Shown here piece after piece: positions 1 to 7,819 of a stretch of DNA of 25,317 nt. Both the position numbers and the translations under genes were made by a program. The stretch is from BHER01 sp051652245 (GTDB lineage: Bacteria; Bacillota_I; Bacilli_A; Culicoidibacterales; Culicoidibacteraceae). Every line of letters begins with the position of its first letter. Position 1 is the stretch's first letter. The DNA is taken from NCBI GenBank assembly GCA_051652245.1, contig JBOFTV010000033.1, positions 1 through 25,317 on the forward strand, given 5' to 3'. Under the pieces are notes generated by a model, which did not search any database, was not told the DNA's origin, and was given only the letters and a program-made list of their open reading frames with translations.

Positions 1-311
1 ATGTATGTGAAATCTGTAAACCAGAGGCGATTAGGATGCCTTCTATTATATCTGTTTTTCACTTTATTGTTGAAAGCGATACAGTATTTCCCTTTTTTTA
101 TGAATTTCTTTTTTGCTTGGGCAATTGACTGTAAACCAGTGCCCTGCATAAGTAAACGTATATATTCTAAGGAGTAATCGAACCCTTCTTTCAATAAATA
201 ACGATGTACTTTTTTATATCCAGCAATGCTTACGTGATTGTGAAAAACACGATCGACATGAAATAGTGCCTCGTCTTGTTTTGCTAGTTTTGAAATTTTA
301 TTTTCTATTTC
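1..311 (-). pseudogene. IS3-family transposase OrfB fragment
   Basis: Reading the minus strand from 311 to the window edge gives an open frame of about 103 residues with no proper start, running off the window. It contains a GYKKVHRYLLKEGF stretch (the GYRRV/I-H-x-L-L helix-turn-helix region seen before the integrase core of IS3/IS150 OrfB) and ends with HPNRLWFTDFTYI, which matches the start of the DDE core (usually P-N-x-x-W-x-T-D-I-T-Y-I), where the D is the first catalytic acid. An in-frame stop (TAA) at 312-314 cuts the frame off, and no OrfA precedes it. This was recognised from motifs, not from a search. Because it lacks its N-terminus it is probably dead, although the part beyond the window is unseen. 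Confidence 0.75.
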
Positions 312-415
312 TTATTTCTGAGTCCATTATATTATACCACCTCAAATTGACCATTGGTCTCTTCTTTTCGTCTTTTCTTTTTTTGTCCAGTATCACTTTA
401 CAATTCAGGGGACAT
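1..415 (-). mobile_element. Remnant of an IS3-family insertion sequence (partial)
   Basis: The transposase fragment is followed, on its upstream side, by about 100 bp that looks like the outer end of an IS3-type element. On the minus strand it begins near 415 with TGTCCCCTGAATTG and continues with GATACTGGACAAAAA, the style of terminal inverted repeat seen in many Firmicutes IS3 elements. Between this end (about 375-415) and the OrfB frame there is no room for OrfA, so the element appears internally deleted. The other end lies outside the window, so the inverted repeat and target duplication cannot be confirmed. Confidence 0.5.
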
Positions 416-452
416 TTTTGGCTACTTGAATTCCTTAACTTACAAACATTGT

Positions 453-479
453 AAAAAAAGCAACTCCACGCTTTTTTTT
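453..479. terminator. Rho-independent terminator upstream of asnA
   Basis: A 9-bp stem (AAAAAAAGC / GCTTTTTTT) encloses the 8-nt loop AACTCCAC and runs into a T-tract. It has A and T runs on both sides and could work in either direction. It separates asnA from the insertion-sequence remnant. Confidence 0.6.
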
Positions 480-499
480 ATTATTTTACTTTATTTTTA

Positions 500-529
500 T
501 TGTTAAAGATGGTACAATTGTTCTAATAT
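500..529 (+). promoter_or_regulatory. Likely sigma-A promoter of asnA
   Basis: TTGTTA (500-505) and TAATAT (524-529) are separated by 18 bp, just after the terminator and about 55 bp before the asnA start. No T-box-like leader was seen in the remaining short leader. The ribosome site AAGGAG is at 567-572, 11 nt before the ATG. Confidence 0.5.
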
Positions 530-583
530 TTTAATCCTACCCTTGATAATTTCAGGTGGTAGAAAGAAGGAGTTTTTATTATT

Positions 584-1600
584 ATGAGTCAGTCAGTTAT
601 AGTGCCAGCAGGTTATAAATCGCCACTTTCTGTTAGGGAGACGGAAGTTGCTATTAAGCTTTTGAAGGATTTTTTTCAAGTTAATTTGGCTAAGAAGCTG
701 AATTTGACACGTGTTTCAGCACCACTTTTTGTTGCGCCTGAAACGGGTTTGAATGATAATTTAAATGGGTTAGAGACTCCCGTTAATTTTATGGCACCTC
801 ATGTCCATGATACGCCATTAGAAATTGTGCATTCGCTTGCTAAGTGGAAGCGTATGGCTTTATATAAGTATGATTTTGTGCCAGGTGAAGGTTTATATAC
901 TGATATGAATGCCATCCGCCGGGAAGAGTTTGCTGATAATACGCACTCACTTTATGTTGATCAATGGGATTGGGAGCGTGTTGTTTTAGAGCGGGAGCGC
1001 ACTGTTGACTTCCTGCGGACAATTGTTCTTGATATTTATGCCGTTTATTGCCAAACGCAGGCTTATATTAGGACTGTTTTTCCGGATTTGACGGGAGAAT
1101 TATTGCCTGCGGAAATTACTTTTCTAACTTCACAAGAATTGGAGCAAAGCTATCCAGATTTGACACCAGAGATGCGGGAGCGACATGTAGCAAAGAAATT
1201 TGGTGCGGTTTTCATTCATAATATTGGCCATCTATTACCCTCGGGTGTAACTCATGGGGATCGTTCACCTGATTATGATGATTGGAATTTGAATGGCGAT
1301 ATTATTTTTTGGAATCCGATTTTGGAGGATGCAATTGAGGTATCTTCTATGGGGATACGAGTTGATGCTAAATCGCTTGCCTCACAACTAGAAATTGCCA
1401 AAGCCACTAACCGCAGTGCGTTACCATATCACCAAATGATTTTAAACCAAACATTACCACTAACAATTGGTGGGGGAATTGGGCAATCACGACTTTGCCA
1501 ATTCTGTTTACAAAAAGCTCATATTGGGGAAGTCCAGGTTTCTGTTTGGGATGATAAAACAATCCAAACCTGCAAGGAAAACAACATTATCCTCTTATAA
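584..1600 (+). CDS. asnA: Aspartate-ammonia ligase (asparagine synthetase A)
   Basis: Makes asparagine in the cytoplasm from aspartate, ammonia and ATP (releasing AMP and PPi). It is an enzyme with a class II aminoacyl-tRNA-synthetase-like fold. The 338-residue length fits the family (about 330). Recognisable motifs are MNAIRREE (108-115), YVDQWDWE (124-131) and the C-terminal glycine-rich GGGIGQSR (296-303) followed by a QKAHIGEVQ stretch, all hallmarks of AsnA. The ATG at 584 has an AAGGAG site 11 nt upstream. It is transcribed alone, ending in the shared terminator with the convergent cls gene, and has no functional link to its neighbours. Confidence 0.95.
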   Translation: MSQSVIVPAGYKSPLSVRETEVAIKLLKDFFQVNLAKKLNLTRVSAPLFVAPETGLNDNLNGLETPVNFMAPHVHDTPLEIVHSLAKWKRMALYKYDFVPGEGLYTDMNAIRREEFADNTHSLYVDQWDWERVVLERERTVDFLRTIVLDIYAVYCQTQAYIRTVFPDLTGELLPAEITFLTSQELEQSYPDLTPEMRERHVAKKFGAVFIHNIGHLLPSGVTHGDRSPDYDDWNLNGDIIFWNPILEDAIEVSSMGIRVDAKSLASQLEIAKATNRSALPYHQMILNQTLPLTIGGGIGQSRLCQFCLQKAHIGEVQVSVWDDKTIQTCKENNIILL

Positions 1601-1606
1601 TTTTTT

Positions 1607-1654
1607 AAAAAAAAAGATAGAACCGCCATAATTGTGTGGCTCTACCTTTTTTTT
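1607..1654. terminator. Bidirectional terminator between asnA and cls
   Basis: An A-run (1607-1615) and T-run (1647-1656) flank an imperfect hairpin built on TAGA/TCTA and CC/GG pairing around the loop ATAATTG. It lies between the convergent ends of asnA and cls, and the cls stop codon abuts it. Confidence 0.7.
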
Positions 1655-3187
1655 TTACATTAGAGGGGAGAAAATCCGGAGGATTGTATTTCTGATTTTA
1701 AGGTACCAGGGGGTGAGGTTGTGGGTTTGGAGGGTGATTTCTGTGCAGCTTGTTTGCGTTGTTAGGAAGTCTGCTTTGATGTTGTTTACAACCGGGCTGT
1801 TGTAGATCCAAACGCCGCATTCAAAATTTAGGTTGAAGCTGCGGAAATCAACATTTATTGTGCCGATTATAGCGTATTGATCGTCACAGACAAATGATTT
1901 TGCATGGATGAATCCCGGTGTGTATTCGAAAATACGAACGCCTGCTTCTAAGAGAATTTGGTAGTATGAGCGTGTCATTTCGTGGACGTACCATTTGTCG
2001 CCAATAAAGGGTGTCATAATGCGGACATCTACACCCGATTTGGCGGTGCTGCAAAGCGTTTGAACCATTTCATAGCCAATAATTAAGTAGGGTGAGGTGA
2101 TGTAAACATATTCGACGGCCTTATTAATAAGGTTTGTGTAGACTGTTTCTCCTAGAAGTTCGTTGTCGAGGGGACTATCAGAAAATGGTTGTACATAGCC
2201 TGCGCCTTTGTAGCTATGCTCGTCTTGTTGTGGTTTGTAGCTAAGATAATTTTCATCAATTCGTGTGTGGAATTCCCACATTGATAGAAATAGCGTTGTA
2301 AGGCTCCAGACTGCTTCGCCTTTGAGCATGATTGCTGAATCTTTCCAGTGTCCATGCTTTTGGTAGGCGTTGATGTATTCATCGCCTAAATTAATGCCTC
2401 CAGTAAAGCCTACAAGTCCGTCGATTACACAGATTTTGCGGTGGTCGCGGGAGTTGGTTTTAAGGGATAATTTCATTGTTAACGGGTTAAAGACGAAACA
2501 TTTTATGCCTAGTTTTTCAAGTTTTTGATGGTAGTTTGCTTCGAGGATGCCGTGGACACCAAAACCGTCATAAATGACCCGAATATCCACACCTTCTGCT
2601 AATTTCTGTACGAGGATTGCCAGAATTGAATCCCACATTTTGCCTTCAGCAATGATGAAGTATTCCATGAAAATATACTTTTTAGCCTTTTGGAGTTCGA
2701 TTAGCATGTGCTGATGTTTTATTTCCCCTAGTGATAAATAGGTTAGTTCGGTATTTTGATATACCGGGGAGGCATCAAAATCATAGATATATTTTGATTG
2801 GCGCATGGCAACACGATTGCTTTCTGTTAGTTTTTGAAAAATTGCTTCGTTTTGATGCATGATGCCTTTACGGTTTTGCTGGACCTCAATCATTCGCTTC
2901 CATTCTTTGTTTTTATATGATCGGATGCCAAAAAACATGTATAAAACACCACCCATCATCGGAAATAGAAGGATGACAATTATCAATGGTATTTTAAATT
3001 CTGGTCCACTTTTATCATGAATAATTATCCCTACTGCCATTATACTAATAAGGAGGCAGATGAGATAATAATATATTCGGTAATTGGAAAAGATAAAAAC
3101 AAAAACTAAAATTAATGCTATCTGGATAATTAATCCGACGTAGATAACAATTGCTTTGGTAAATAATGAATTAATTGTTTTTTTCAC
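1655..3187 (-). CDS. cls: Cardiolipin synthase (phospholipase D family)
   Basis: Membrane enzyme that condenses two phosphatidylglycerols into cardiolipin and glycerol. The 510 residues start with two to three hydrophobic segments (about 10-34, 37-56, 66-88), followed by two phospholipase-D catalytic HKD motifs: H249-x-K251-xxxx-D256 (HRKICVID) with GGIN after it, and H428-x-K430-xxxx-D435 (HAKSFVCD) with GTINVDFRS after it. This is the layout and length of bacterial Cls. The start is GTG at 3187, preceded by AAAGGTGGAG; the ATG two bases upstream is followed directly by TGA and cannot be used. It has its own promoter and is a single-gene unit. The symbol refers to the family; which paralogue it is cannot be told. 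Confidence 0.92.
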   Translation of the reverse strand: MKKTINSLFTKAIVIYVGLIIQIALILVFVFIFSNYRIYYYLICLLISIMAVGIIIHDKSGPEFKIPLIIVILLFPMMGGVLYMFFGIRSYKNKEWKRMIEVQQNRKGIMHQNEAIFQKLTESNRVAMRQSKYIYDFDASPVYQNTELTYLSLGEIKHQHMLIELQKAKKYIFMEYFIIAEGKMWDSILAILVQKLAEGVDIRVIYDGFGVHGILEANYHQKLEKLGIKCFVFNPLTMKLSLKTNSRDHRKICVIDGLVGFTGGINLGDEYINAYQKHGHWKDSAIMLKGEAVWSLTTLFLSMWEFHTRIDENYLSYKPQQDEHSYKGAGYVQPFSDSPLDNELLGETVYTNLINKAVEYVYITSPYLIIGYEMVQTLCSTAKSGVDVRIMTPFIGDKWYVHEMTRSYYQILLEAGVRIFEYTPGFIHAKSFVCDDQYAIIGTINVDFRSFNLNFECGVWIYNSPVVNNIKADFLTTQTSCTEITLQTHNLTPWYLKIRNTILRIFSPLM

Positions 3188-3212
3188 ATGATCTCCACCT
3201 TTATTATTTTCT

Positions 3213-3241
3213 ATTATACCCTGTCTTTTTGTTTATATCAA
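3213..3241 (-). promoter_or_regulatory. Sigma-A promoter of cls
   Basis: On the minus strand, TTGATA (3236-3241) and TATAAT (3213-3218) are spaced by exactly 17 bp, about 25 bp upstream of the GTG start. It begins immediately after the smpB terminator, so cls is transcribed independently. Confidence 0.75.
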
Positions 3242-3244
3242 TTA

Positions 3245-3278
3245 AAACCCCCCACAAAAAATATTTTGCGGGGGGTTT
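3245..3278 (-). terminator. Strong terminator after smpB
   Basis: AAACCCCCC-x-CAAAA pairs with TTTTG-x-GGGGGGTTT around a very short AATA-type loop. It sits 6 bp beyond the smpB stop codon and closes the secG-rnr-smpB group. Confidence 0.85.
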
Positions 3279-3283
3279 GTTAG

Positions 3284-3751
3284 TTATTCTTGTTTTTGAC
3301 GGTCTCTTAAGGCTTTTTCAATCTGTCGTTTACCATCTTTTTGGCGTTCAACATCACGTTTATCATAATTTTTCTTCCCTTTTGCCACGCCTAGTTCGAG
3401 TTTTGCACGTCCTCTTTTTAGGTATAGTTTTGTAGGAATTAATGTGTACCCTGAGTTGTTGACGGCATCAATTAGTTGTTTAATTTCCTTTTTATGGAGG
3501 AGGAGTTTCCTGGTTTGTGTTGGCTCATGATTAAAAATATTGCCTTCTTCATAAATTGCTATATGCATATTCCAGGCAAAGACTTCCCCTTTACGAATTT
3601 TGCCGTAGCTATCTCGTAATTGGACTTTTCCCCGTCGAATTGATTTTATTTCTGTTCCCGTTAGAACAATACCACATTCGTAGGTTTTTTCGATGAAGTA
3701 ATCATGATATGCTTTTTTATTTGTGGCAATGACTTTTTTTCCCTCTGCCAT
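3284..3751 (-). CDS. smpB: SsrA-binding protein SmpB
   Basis: Binds tmRNA and delivers it to stalled ribosomes for trans-translation. The 155-residue length is normal. Family motifs are visible: GTEIKSIRRGK (about 32-42), the HIAIYEEGNIFNHEPTQTRKLLLHK region in the middle, and the basic C-terminal tail that becomes helical in the ribosome (KKNYDKRD onward). The start has AGAGGTG 6 nt upstream. It follows rnr by 25 bp, the conserved Bacillota order. No tmRNA gene (ssrA) was recognised next to it in this window. Confidence 0.97.
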   Translation of the reverse strand: MAEGKKVIATNKKAYHDYFIEKTYECGIVLTGTEIKSIRRGKVQLRDSYGKIRKGEVFAWNMHIAIYEEGNIFNHEPTQTRKLLLHKKEIKQLIDAVNNSGYTLIPTKLYLKRGRAKLELGVAKGKKNYDKRDVERQKDGKRQIEKALRDRQKQE

Positions 3752-3776
3752 GTTTTCACCTCTAGTTTATTGCTTT

Positions 3777-6629
3777 TTATTTATTTGGTTTGTATGGTGG
3801 TTTCTGGTTTGTATTTGGTCTTTTGGGTTTATCATCTTGGTTTGAGGTCCTGTTATAACTGTTTGTTTCACGACTTTTGTCGTTGCTACGAGGCGCTTTG
3901 TTGTATCCGTTTGTTGTCTTGTCGCTCCGGTCATCGCGGCGCGGGCCTTTGTTGTATTCACCTGTTGTGTTGCCGCCTCGGTCATCGCGGCGCGGGCCTC
4001 TGTTGTATCCACCTGTTGTCTTGTCGCTCCGGTCATCGCGGCGCGGGCCTTTGTTGTATTCACCTGTTGTGTTGCCGCCTCGGTCATCGCGGCGCGGGCC
4101 TCTGTTGTATTCACCTGTTGTGTTGCCGCCTCGGTCATCGCGGCGCGGGCCTCTGTTGTATTCACCTGTTGTGTTGCCGCTTTGCTCTTCGCGGCGCGGG
4201 CCTCTGTTGTATCCGCCTGTTGTGTTGCCGCTCCGGTCATCGCGGCGCGGGCCTCTGTTGTATCCACCTGTTGTGTTGCCGCTTCGGTCATCGCGGCGCG
4301 GGCCTCTGTTGTATCCGCCTGTTGTGTTGCCGCTTTTGTCGTCTCGACGGGGGCTGCTGCTCCCTTTTTCTTCACGCCGTCTTGTGTATGCTTCATTTTC
4401 TTTTGTTGCTTCTCTGGGTTTATACGGCCGTGCTGGTTTATTACGGTCGCGTGAAACGCCTTGTTTATATTCCCGATTGGCTTTGCTATAATTATCAGCT
4501 TCCATGCCCTCAACAGTAAATTGAATTGTTGATGTCTTTTTGCTGGCAAAGGTTAATTCAACTTTTATCGTATCGCCCATTTTAAATTTCTTGGCTTTTC
4601 GTCGCCCAAGAAGCATTAGATGCTCAGGAATATATTGATAGAAATCATCCGTTAATGTTTCCATTGCAACATGGCCTTCAACCATATTATCAAGTTCGAC
4701 AAAAATTCCACTATTTGTTACACCACTGATGATTCCTGTGAATTTCGTGCCAATTTTACTTTCCATATACTCAGCCATTTTCATACTTGCTACTTCTCGT
4801 TCACATTCTATTGCTACTCTTTCTGTTTTTGATGTGTGTTTAGCAATATCTTTTAATTCAGCTTTTAATGCGCTAAATTCTGTTTCATCAATATTATCTT
4901 CAATAATAAATTTGCGAATCATTCGATGAACAATTAAATCGGGGTAGCGCCTAATTGGTGATGTGAAATGCGTGTAATTGATTGCTGATAGGCCAAAATG
5001 GCCAATGTTATCCGGTGCATATTCGGCTTTTTGCATTGTTCTTAGTAGGAGTGTTGCAAGTAGACCATGCTCTGGTTTATCACTGATATCCGCCAATAAT
5101 TGTTGGAGGACTTTGGGTGCTATTTCTTTGTTATCACGTATTTTTGCAACGTTAACACCTAGGTTCCCGGCAACTTGTCTAAAGATGTCAAGCTTGCTTT
5201 CTTTTGGCGTTGCATGTACCCGATAAATAAATGGCCACGCTTTTTCAACAAATATTTTAGCAACAGTTTCATTTGCTTCAATCATAAATTGTTCGATTAT
5301 TTTTTCTGCAGTTCCACGGTTGCGTAAAACAACGTCGATTGCTGTTCCATTTTCATCAACGATTATTTTTGCTTCATTTAATTCAAAGTCTAAAGCACCT
5401 CTTTGTGAGCGCTTTTGCCCAAGGATTGCTGCACATTTTTCCATTTCAAAAAATAGTGGTAGAAAAGCTTTGTATTTAAGTGCTAGCTCATTATCAGCTT
5501 TTACTAGTAGTGTGTTAACATCAGCATATGTCATTCGCGCATTTGAATGAATGATACTTTGATAAACATCTGTTGTAATAACAACGCCCTCAGCATTTAT
5601 TTCCATGTCACATGTTAATGTTAAACGGTCAACTTCGGGATTTAATGAGCAGATTCCATTTGATAGTTGATGCGGTAACATCGGAATTACTCTATCTGCT
5701 AGATAGACACTTGTTCCTCTTAGTAGCGCTGTTTGGTCAATGGCTCCCGCCTTTTTGACGTAGTGACTAACATCAGCAATATGGACACCTAGTTGATAAT
5801 TCCCATTGGGTAAAGTTGTCAAACTAATTGCATCGTCTAGGTCCTTTGCATCGGCCCCATCTATTGTTACAATCTGACGTGTTCTTAAATCAATGCGCTC
5901 GCTTATTTCATTGTGTTGGACACTCCGTGGAATCGCTTCAAGTTCTTCATAGATTTCTTTAGAAAATTCTGTTTCCACATTAAATTTCTTGACTATTGAT
6001 AAAATATCTACGCCCGGATCCGTATGATGTCCAATTACTTCTTCCACTTTGGCAACAATTTTTCCCGTTAATAAAAATTTATTGGGTTTAACCACAACTT
6101 TTTGACCAACTACTAGTGCGGGATAATCAGCTTTTACAATGAATATTTCACCTAAATAATTACTGCTATCCGTTCGCATGCGAAAATATTGTGCATTGAA
6201 TGGCTGAATTTCACCAACAAGTGTTCGGTCTGCATGTCCGGTTACTTTAATAACTTTTGCGGCAAATTTATCAGGATGCTGGAGGTCTTTGATTTTCTGG
6301 ACGAGGACGGAATCACCATCTAATGCACCATTTAAATCGTTAGGATTGATAAATAAGTCTTCTTCCTCACCTTCAATGGTAACAAAGCCAAAGCCTTTCC
6401 GATGTGTGTGTACAACGCCATTTGAGTAAAGATTATTATCAAAAAGTGTATAATCGCCATTATCTAGGCGGCGTAACTCCATATCCTTTTCTAGCATATT
6501 TAGTGCTTTAAAGAGGAGCTGATAATCCTTATGCTCCACACTAAGCTTCGTGGCAAGCGTCACACGATCAATTTGTAGAGGTGACTCGCTTGTTTTAAAA
6601 TATGACAGAATACTATCTTTTATTTTCAT
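3777..6629 (-). CDS. rnr: Ribonuclease R with extended repeat tail
   Basis: A 3'-5' exoribonuclease that degrades structured RNA and helps clear mRNA released by trans-translation. Domain order: N-terminal winged helix (about 1-65), cold-shock/OB domains (about 70-210), RNB catalytic domain (about 240-570) with metal-binding D257, D263, D265 and D266 in the signature DGADAKDLDD, S1 domain (about 630-710, GTKFTGIISGVTNSGIFVEL), then a basic low-complexity tail from about 715 to 950. RNase R proteins are usually near 800 residues; the excess here is the tail, which holds nine 17-residue repeats (separate entry). ATG at 6629 has AAGGAG upstream. Neighbours secG and smpB are the standard ones. 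Confidence 0.96.
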   Translation of the reverse strand: MKIKDSILSYFKTSESPLQIDRVTLATKLSVEHKDYQLLFKALNMLEKDMELRRLDNGDYTLFDNNLYSNGVVHTHRKGFGFVTIEGEEEDLFINPNDLNGALDGDSVLVQKIKDLQHPDKFAAKVIKVTGHADRTLVGEIQPFNAQYFRMRTDSSNYLGEIFIVKADYPALVVGQKVVVKPNKFLLTGKIVAKVEEVIGHHTDPGVDILSIVKKFNVETEFSKEIYEELEAIPRSVQHNEISERIDLRTRQIVTIDGADAKDLDDAISLTTLPNGNYQLGVHIADVSHYVKKAGAIDQTALLRGTSVYLADRVIPMLPHQLSNGICSLNPEVDRLTLTCDMEINAEGVVITTDVYQSIIHSNARMTYADVNTLLVKADNELALKYKAFLPLFFEMEKCAAILGQKRSQRGALDFELNEAKIIVDENGTAIDVVLRNRGTAEKIIEQFMIEANETVAKIFVEKAWPFIYRVHATPKESKLDIFRQVAGNLGVNVAKIRDNKEIAPKVLQQLLADISDKPEHGLLATLLLRTMQKAEYAPDNIGHFGLSAINYTHFTSPIRRYPDLIVHRMIRKFIIEDNIDETEFSALKAELKDIAKHTSKTERVAIECEREVASMKMAEYMESKIGTKFTGIISGVTNSGIFVELDNMVEGHVAMETLTDDFYQYIPEHLMLLGRRKAKKFKMGDTIKVELTFASKKTSTIQFTVEGMEADNYSKANREYKQGVSRDRNKPARPYKPREATKENEAYTRRREEKGSSSPRRDDKSGNTTGGYNRGPRRDDRSGNTTGGYNRGPRRDDRSGNTTGGYNRGPRREEQSGNTTGEYNRGPRRDDRGGNTTGEYNRGPRRDDRGGNTTGEYNKGPRRDDRSDKTTGGYNRGPRRDDRGGNTTGEYNKGPRRDDRSDKTTNGYNKAPRSNDKSRETNSYNRTSNQDDKPKRPNTNQKPPYKPNK
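3891..4349 (-). repeat. Nine 51-bp tandem repeats encoding the RNase R tail
   Basis: Nine consecutive 51-bp units encode 17-residue repeats of the form RRDDRSGNTTGGYNRGP, with small changes (EEQ for DDR, GG for SG, E for G, K for R, DK for GN). A degenerate tenth unit (RSNDKSRETNSYNRTS) follows toward the C-terminus. The units mix Arg/Lys, Asp/Glu, Asn/Thr/Gly and one Tyr each, and should be disordered. The period is a multiple of three, so several reading frames stay open across the array; those are not genes. Confidence 0.95.
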
Positions 6630-6671
6630 TAATTTTTCTCCTTCGTAGATTGAGTACAGTTTCTGGTGTTA

Positions 6672-6715
6672 GAGGTAAAATAAAAGTGCTGATCTATTAT
6701 CAACACTATTACCTC
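6672..6715 (-). other. Imperfect stem-loop in the rnr leader
   Basis: GAGGTAA (6672-6678) pairs with TTACCTC (6709-6715), and inside it AGTG/CACT and TGAT/ATCA pair around a CTATT loop, with internal bulges. On the transcribed strand it is not followed by a T-run, so it does not look like a normal terminator. It lies between secG and rnr, about 43 bp before the rnr start. It could be a processing or mRNA-stability element. Confidence 0.4.
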
Positions 6716-6787
6716 ATTAAGATTTGACAATATTTATAAAATTTAAGTTGGCAATTATGCTCTTTCATAAATATGTTTGAATCGCTT

Positions 6788-7036
6788 TTATCCCGGAGTT
6801 GTTCCACCTTGCCATAAAACAATTCCTAGTAAAATAAAAAATGTAACTGTACAAAGCATTGTTGCTCTTGTAATAAACAAATCTATTCCACGTTCTTTTA
6901 TCTCCTTGAACAAGTCTAAATCACGGTCTCCCCCTAATATAGCACTTGAAATATCCTCTGAATTTTTCCCTTGTAATCCCACTAAGATAATTAGTAAGAT
7001 TGAATCAATAATTATAGCCCATACGTACCAAGCCAT
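6788..7036 (-). CDS. secG: Protein-export membrane protein SecG
   Basis: Small accessory subunit of the SecYEG translocon. It has 82 residues with two hydrophobic segments (about 3-22 and 57-77). Between them is the typical SecG cytoplasmic loop: an LGG-like glycine pair, an LF-K basic stretch and RGIDLFITRAT, equivalent to the ARG-D-x3-R-x-T pattern of the family. ATG at 7036 has GGAGGTG 7 nt upstream. It lies upstream of rnr and smpB, as in most Bacillota, which supports the call. Confidence 0.88.
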   Translation of the reverse strand: MAWYVWAIIIDSILLIILVGLQGKNSEDISSAILGGDRDLDLFKEIKERGIDLFITRATMLCTVTFFILLGIVLWQGGTTPG

Positions 7037-7096
7037 AGTCTCACACCTCCGTTGTAATTTAATTATTTAGTTTTTTTCTATACTCATAACAGCTAT

Positions 7097-7102
7097 ATTA
7101 TA
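7097..7102 (-). promoter_or_regulatory. Likely -10 box of the secG promoter
   Basis: TATAAT on the minus strand, about 60 bp upstream of the secG ATG. No convincing -35 hexamer is seen at the right distance. Confidence 0.4.
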
Positions 7103-7227
7103 CATTATTTTGAAGCTTTTGGGAAGAAAATTCGCCGCATTCCCCTGTTTTCATCCGTTTTCGACGAAAATATCTGCTGTTTTGCTTTGTTTTGCGAAGA
7201 TTTAACTGTTTTTAGGGCAATAATCTT

Positions 7228-7674
7228 TTAGGCTTCAATTAGCTCTTTTAATTTTGTGAGGTGTTTGTCAACCATTTTGTCGCCGTCACCCATGAACTTA
7301 AAGAGGATTTTCATTATAAATGTTAGCGGTTTGTTTTCAACAGTGTAAGCTACCTTTGTCTGATTTTCGTCAACTGAATCTAAGACATAAGCGACAGTTA
7401 TAGCAAATGATTTTCCTAGGGTAAAATGAAATTTAAAAAGCTTGAAATCAGGTTTATCAATATAATCAATAACTTCGATTTCATATTCCATTACTTTTGT
7501 TCCTTCTTTATATCCTTGTAAATACTTTGAACCAATTTTATTTGGCGTTTCAATGATGACTTTATTGAATTGAATTTTATCATCCATTTTTTTGAGATTT
7601 TCTTCGCTGCCATCAAGAAATGCGAAGACTGTTTCGATTGGTTTATCAATTATTACCGTTTTTGTCTTTTTCAC
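7228..7674 (-). CDS. SRPBCC-fold protein of unknown function
   Basis: A 148-residue soluble protein. It opens with the pattern IDKPIETVFAFLDGSEENLKKM, typical of START/SRPBCC (polyketide cyclase-like, CoxG-like) domains, whose fold makes a deep hydrophobic pocket. Later it has the usual TKVAYTVENKP beta-strand pattern and a C-terminal helix. It starts with GTG at 7674, preceded by AGAGGG; a TATAAT lies further upstream at 7715-7720 with a weak -35. It stands alone between secG and the ROK regulator. The ligand is unknown, and no residue here gives away an enzyme activity. Confidence 0.7.
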   Translation of the reverse strand: MKKTKTVIIDKPIETVFAFLDGSEENLKKMDDKIQFNKVIIETPNKIGSKYLQGYKEGTKVMEYEIEVIDYIDKPDFKLFKFHFTLGKSFAITVAYVLDSVDENQTKVAYTVENKPLTFIMKILFKFMGDGDKMVDKHLTKLKELIEA

Positions 7675-7776
7675 TTTTTGGTCCCTCTTTCCAATTACTT
7701 TTTTTCACTTATTTATTATATCATATATTAACTTTATTCTAATAATGATATGCATATGTCACCTTTTAAGAAGATA

Positions 7777-7811
7777 AAAACAATGAAGGTCGTGTGTACC
7801 TTCATTGTTTT
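7777..7811. terminator. Terminator after the ROK regulator gene
   Basis: A perfect 14-bp inverted repeat (AAAACAATGAAGGT / ACCTTCATTGTTTT) encloses a 7-nt loop. Read on the minus strand it ends in TTTTTATCTT. It starts 9 bp past the regulator stop codon and can act in both directions. Confidence 0.9.
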
Positions 7812-7819
7812 AACTAATG

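Noticed and set aside
266..454. Plus-strand open frame of 62 codons rich in Phe/Leu
   Set aside because: It lies antisense to the IS remnant, has no ribosome site, its composition is that of AT-rich non-coding DNA, and it runs into the terminator.
455..583. T-box or other riboswitch before asnA
   Set aside because: After the promoter only about 50 bp of leader remain, too short for a T-box; no specifier loop or T-box sequence was seen.
3891..4349. CRISPR array
   Set aside because: The 51-bp units are contiguous, vary by codon changes and encode protein in frame; there are no unique spacers.
3704..4549. Long open frames on both strands across the rnr repeat array (Cys/His/Arg-rich or Ala/Thr/Glu-rich)
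   Set aside because: The 51-bp period is a multiple of three and the repeat DNA lacks stops in other frames; the RNase R frame is continuous with conserved domains, so the others are shadows.
6724..6760. Plus-strand promoter starting TTGACA between rnr and secG
   Set aside because: No -10 box at 16-18 bp and no plus-strand gene follows it.
7130..7160. Short palindrome TTTTCG-A-CGAAAA as a terminator of secG-region transcripts
   Set aside because: The stem is only 6 bp, no T-run follows in either direction, and the placement does not match a gene end.
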